From contig JAJRVG010000174.1 in assembly GCA_021545595.1 (NCBI GenBank), positions 1 to 5,771 of the forward strand: DNA of 5,771 nucleotides. The letters run 5' to 3'. A program made the translations under genes and the position numbers. The notes under the pieces were generated by a model, which did not search any database, was not told where the DNA came from, and saw only the letters and a list, made by a program, of their open reading frames with translations. Source of the stretch: Zetaproteobacteria bacterium (GTDB taxonomy: Bacteria; Pseudomonadota; Zetaproteobacteria; Mariprofundales; Mariprofundaceae). Numbering within the stretch: position 1 is the first letter of the stretch; the number at the start of each line of letters is the position of its first letter. Shown here one piece after another: positions 5,611 through 5,771 of the stretch.

Positions 5611-5771
5611 TTGAACCCATCAGAAAGTCTTCAGCTATGTGATCTCTGCGGCGGCAGTAAATTTACCATCCTTTCACAATATGACCGACGTGGCCTTCCC
5701 CTGGCCACAGGCCTCTGCGAAGGGTGTGGTCTGGTCTCACACCTCCCCGTCCCAAGTGAAGAGGAAGTTGC
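5611..5771 (+). CDS. N-terminal part of a probable class I SAM-dependent methyltransferase with a zinc-binding head (runs off the right edge)
   Basis: The frame is open for 53 codons to the window edge. The visible protein has two C-x2-C pairs, C10/C13 (CDLCGG) and C36/C39 (CEGCGL), 22 residues apart. Between them is YDRRGLPL, and then come L-V-S-H-L-P and P-S-E-E-E. This layout (C-x2-C-G-G, a charged R-x-G-x-P-L turn, C-x2-C-G-L-V, then an acidic stretch after a proline) matches the small zinc-binding domain that precedes the Rossmann methyltransferase core in a family of SAM methyltransferases, often found in sugar, surface-polysaccharide or natural-product pathways. The methyltransferase core itself is not in view, so the function rests on the N-terminal motif alone. 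Other zinc-ribbon proteins are possible. The start is TTG. The gene follows rlmN by 65 bases on the same strand. Confidence 0.65.
   Translation, partial: MNPSESLQLCDLCGGSKFTILSQYDRRGLPLATGLCEGCGLVSHLPVPSEEEV

Noticed and set aside
1..5771. CRISPR array, tRNA, rRNA, intact transposase, toxin-antitoxin or defence system
   Set aside because: I looked for regular spaced repeats, cloverleaf-like sequence, rRNA signatures and relevant protein motifs on both strands and saw none.

Overview
The window is a compact stretch of ordinary bacterial chromosome with two divergent arms. The minus-strand arm, read right to left, holds dnaE (replicative DNA polymerase III alpha subunit) and then the 5' end of accA (acetyl-CoA carboxylase carboxyltransferase alpha subunit), which runs off the left edge. 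The plus-strand arm holds a small FdI/FdxA-type ferredoxin, rlmN (radical-SAM adenine-C2 methyltransferase acting on 23S rRNA and tRNA), and the first 53 codons of a gene whose N-terminus looks like the zinc-binding head of a class I SAM methyltransferase. That gene runs off the right edge.

The dnaE-accA order, a free-standing AccA, a DnaE1-type polymerase of 1169 residues and an FdI-type ferredoxin suggest a Gram-negative bacterium of the Proteobacteria or a close relative. The PHP domain and the RlmN sequence look less like enteric gammaproteobacteria and more like deltaproteobacterial or zetaproteobacterial versions. That placement is a memory-based impression, not a database result. The complete genes use standard stops (TAG, TGA, TAG), and the coding density is high.

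Bases 1-206 are the accA 5' end. Bases 207-420 are a 214-base gap with several inverted repeats, a duplicated 10-mer and a bulged hairpin resembling the end of an IS200/IS605-type element; this is the least ordinary part of the window. Bases 421-3930 are dnaE. Bases 3931-4055 are a divergent promoter region with short inverted repeats. Bases 4056-4400 are the ferredoxin, followed by a terminator-like hairpin. Bases 4469-5545 are rlmN, which has no visible Shine-Dalgarno. Bases 5546-5610 are a short spacer with a good ribosome binding site, and bases 5611-5771 are the partial methyltransferase-like gene.

The genes are mostly housekeeping: replication, fatty-acid precursor supply, electron transfer and rRNA/tRNA modification. 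I see no CRISPR array, tRNA, rRNA, intact transposase, toxin-antitoxin pair or defence system. I found no convincing undescribed system. The points most worth checking are the accA leader, the mixed metal site of the DnaE PHP domain, and the ferredoxin lying directly upstream of a radical-SAM enzyme.
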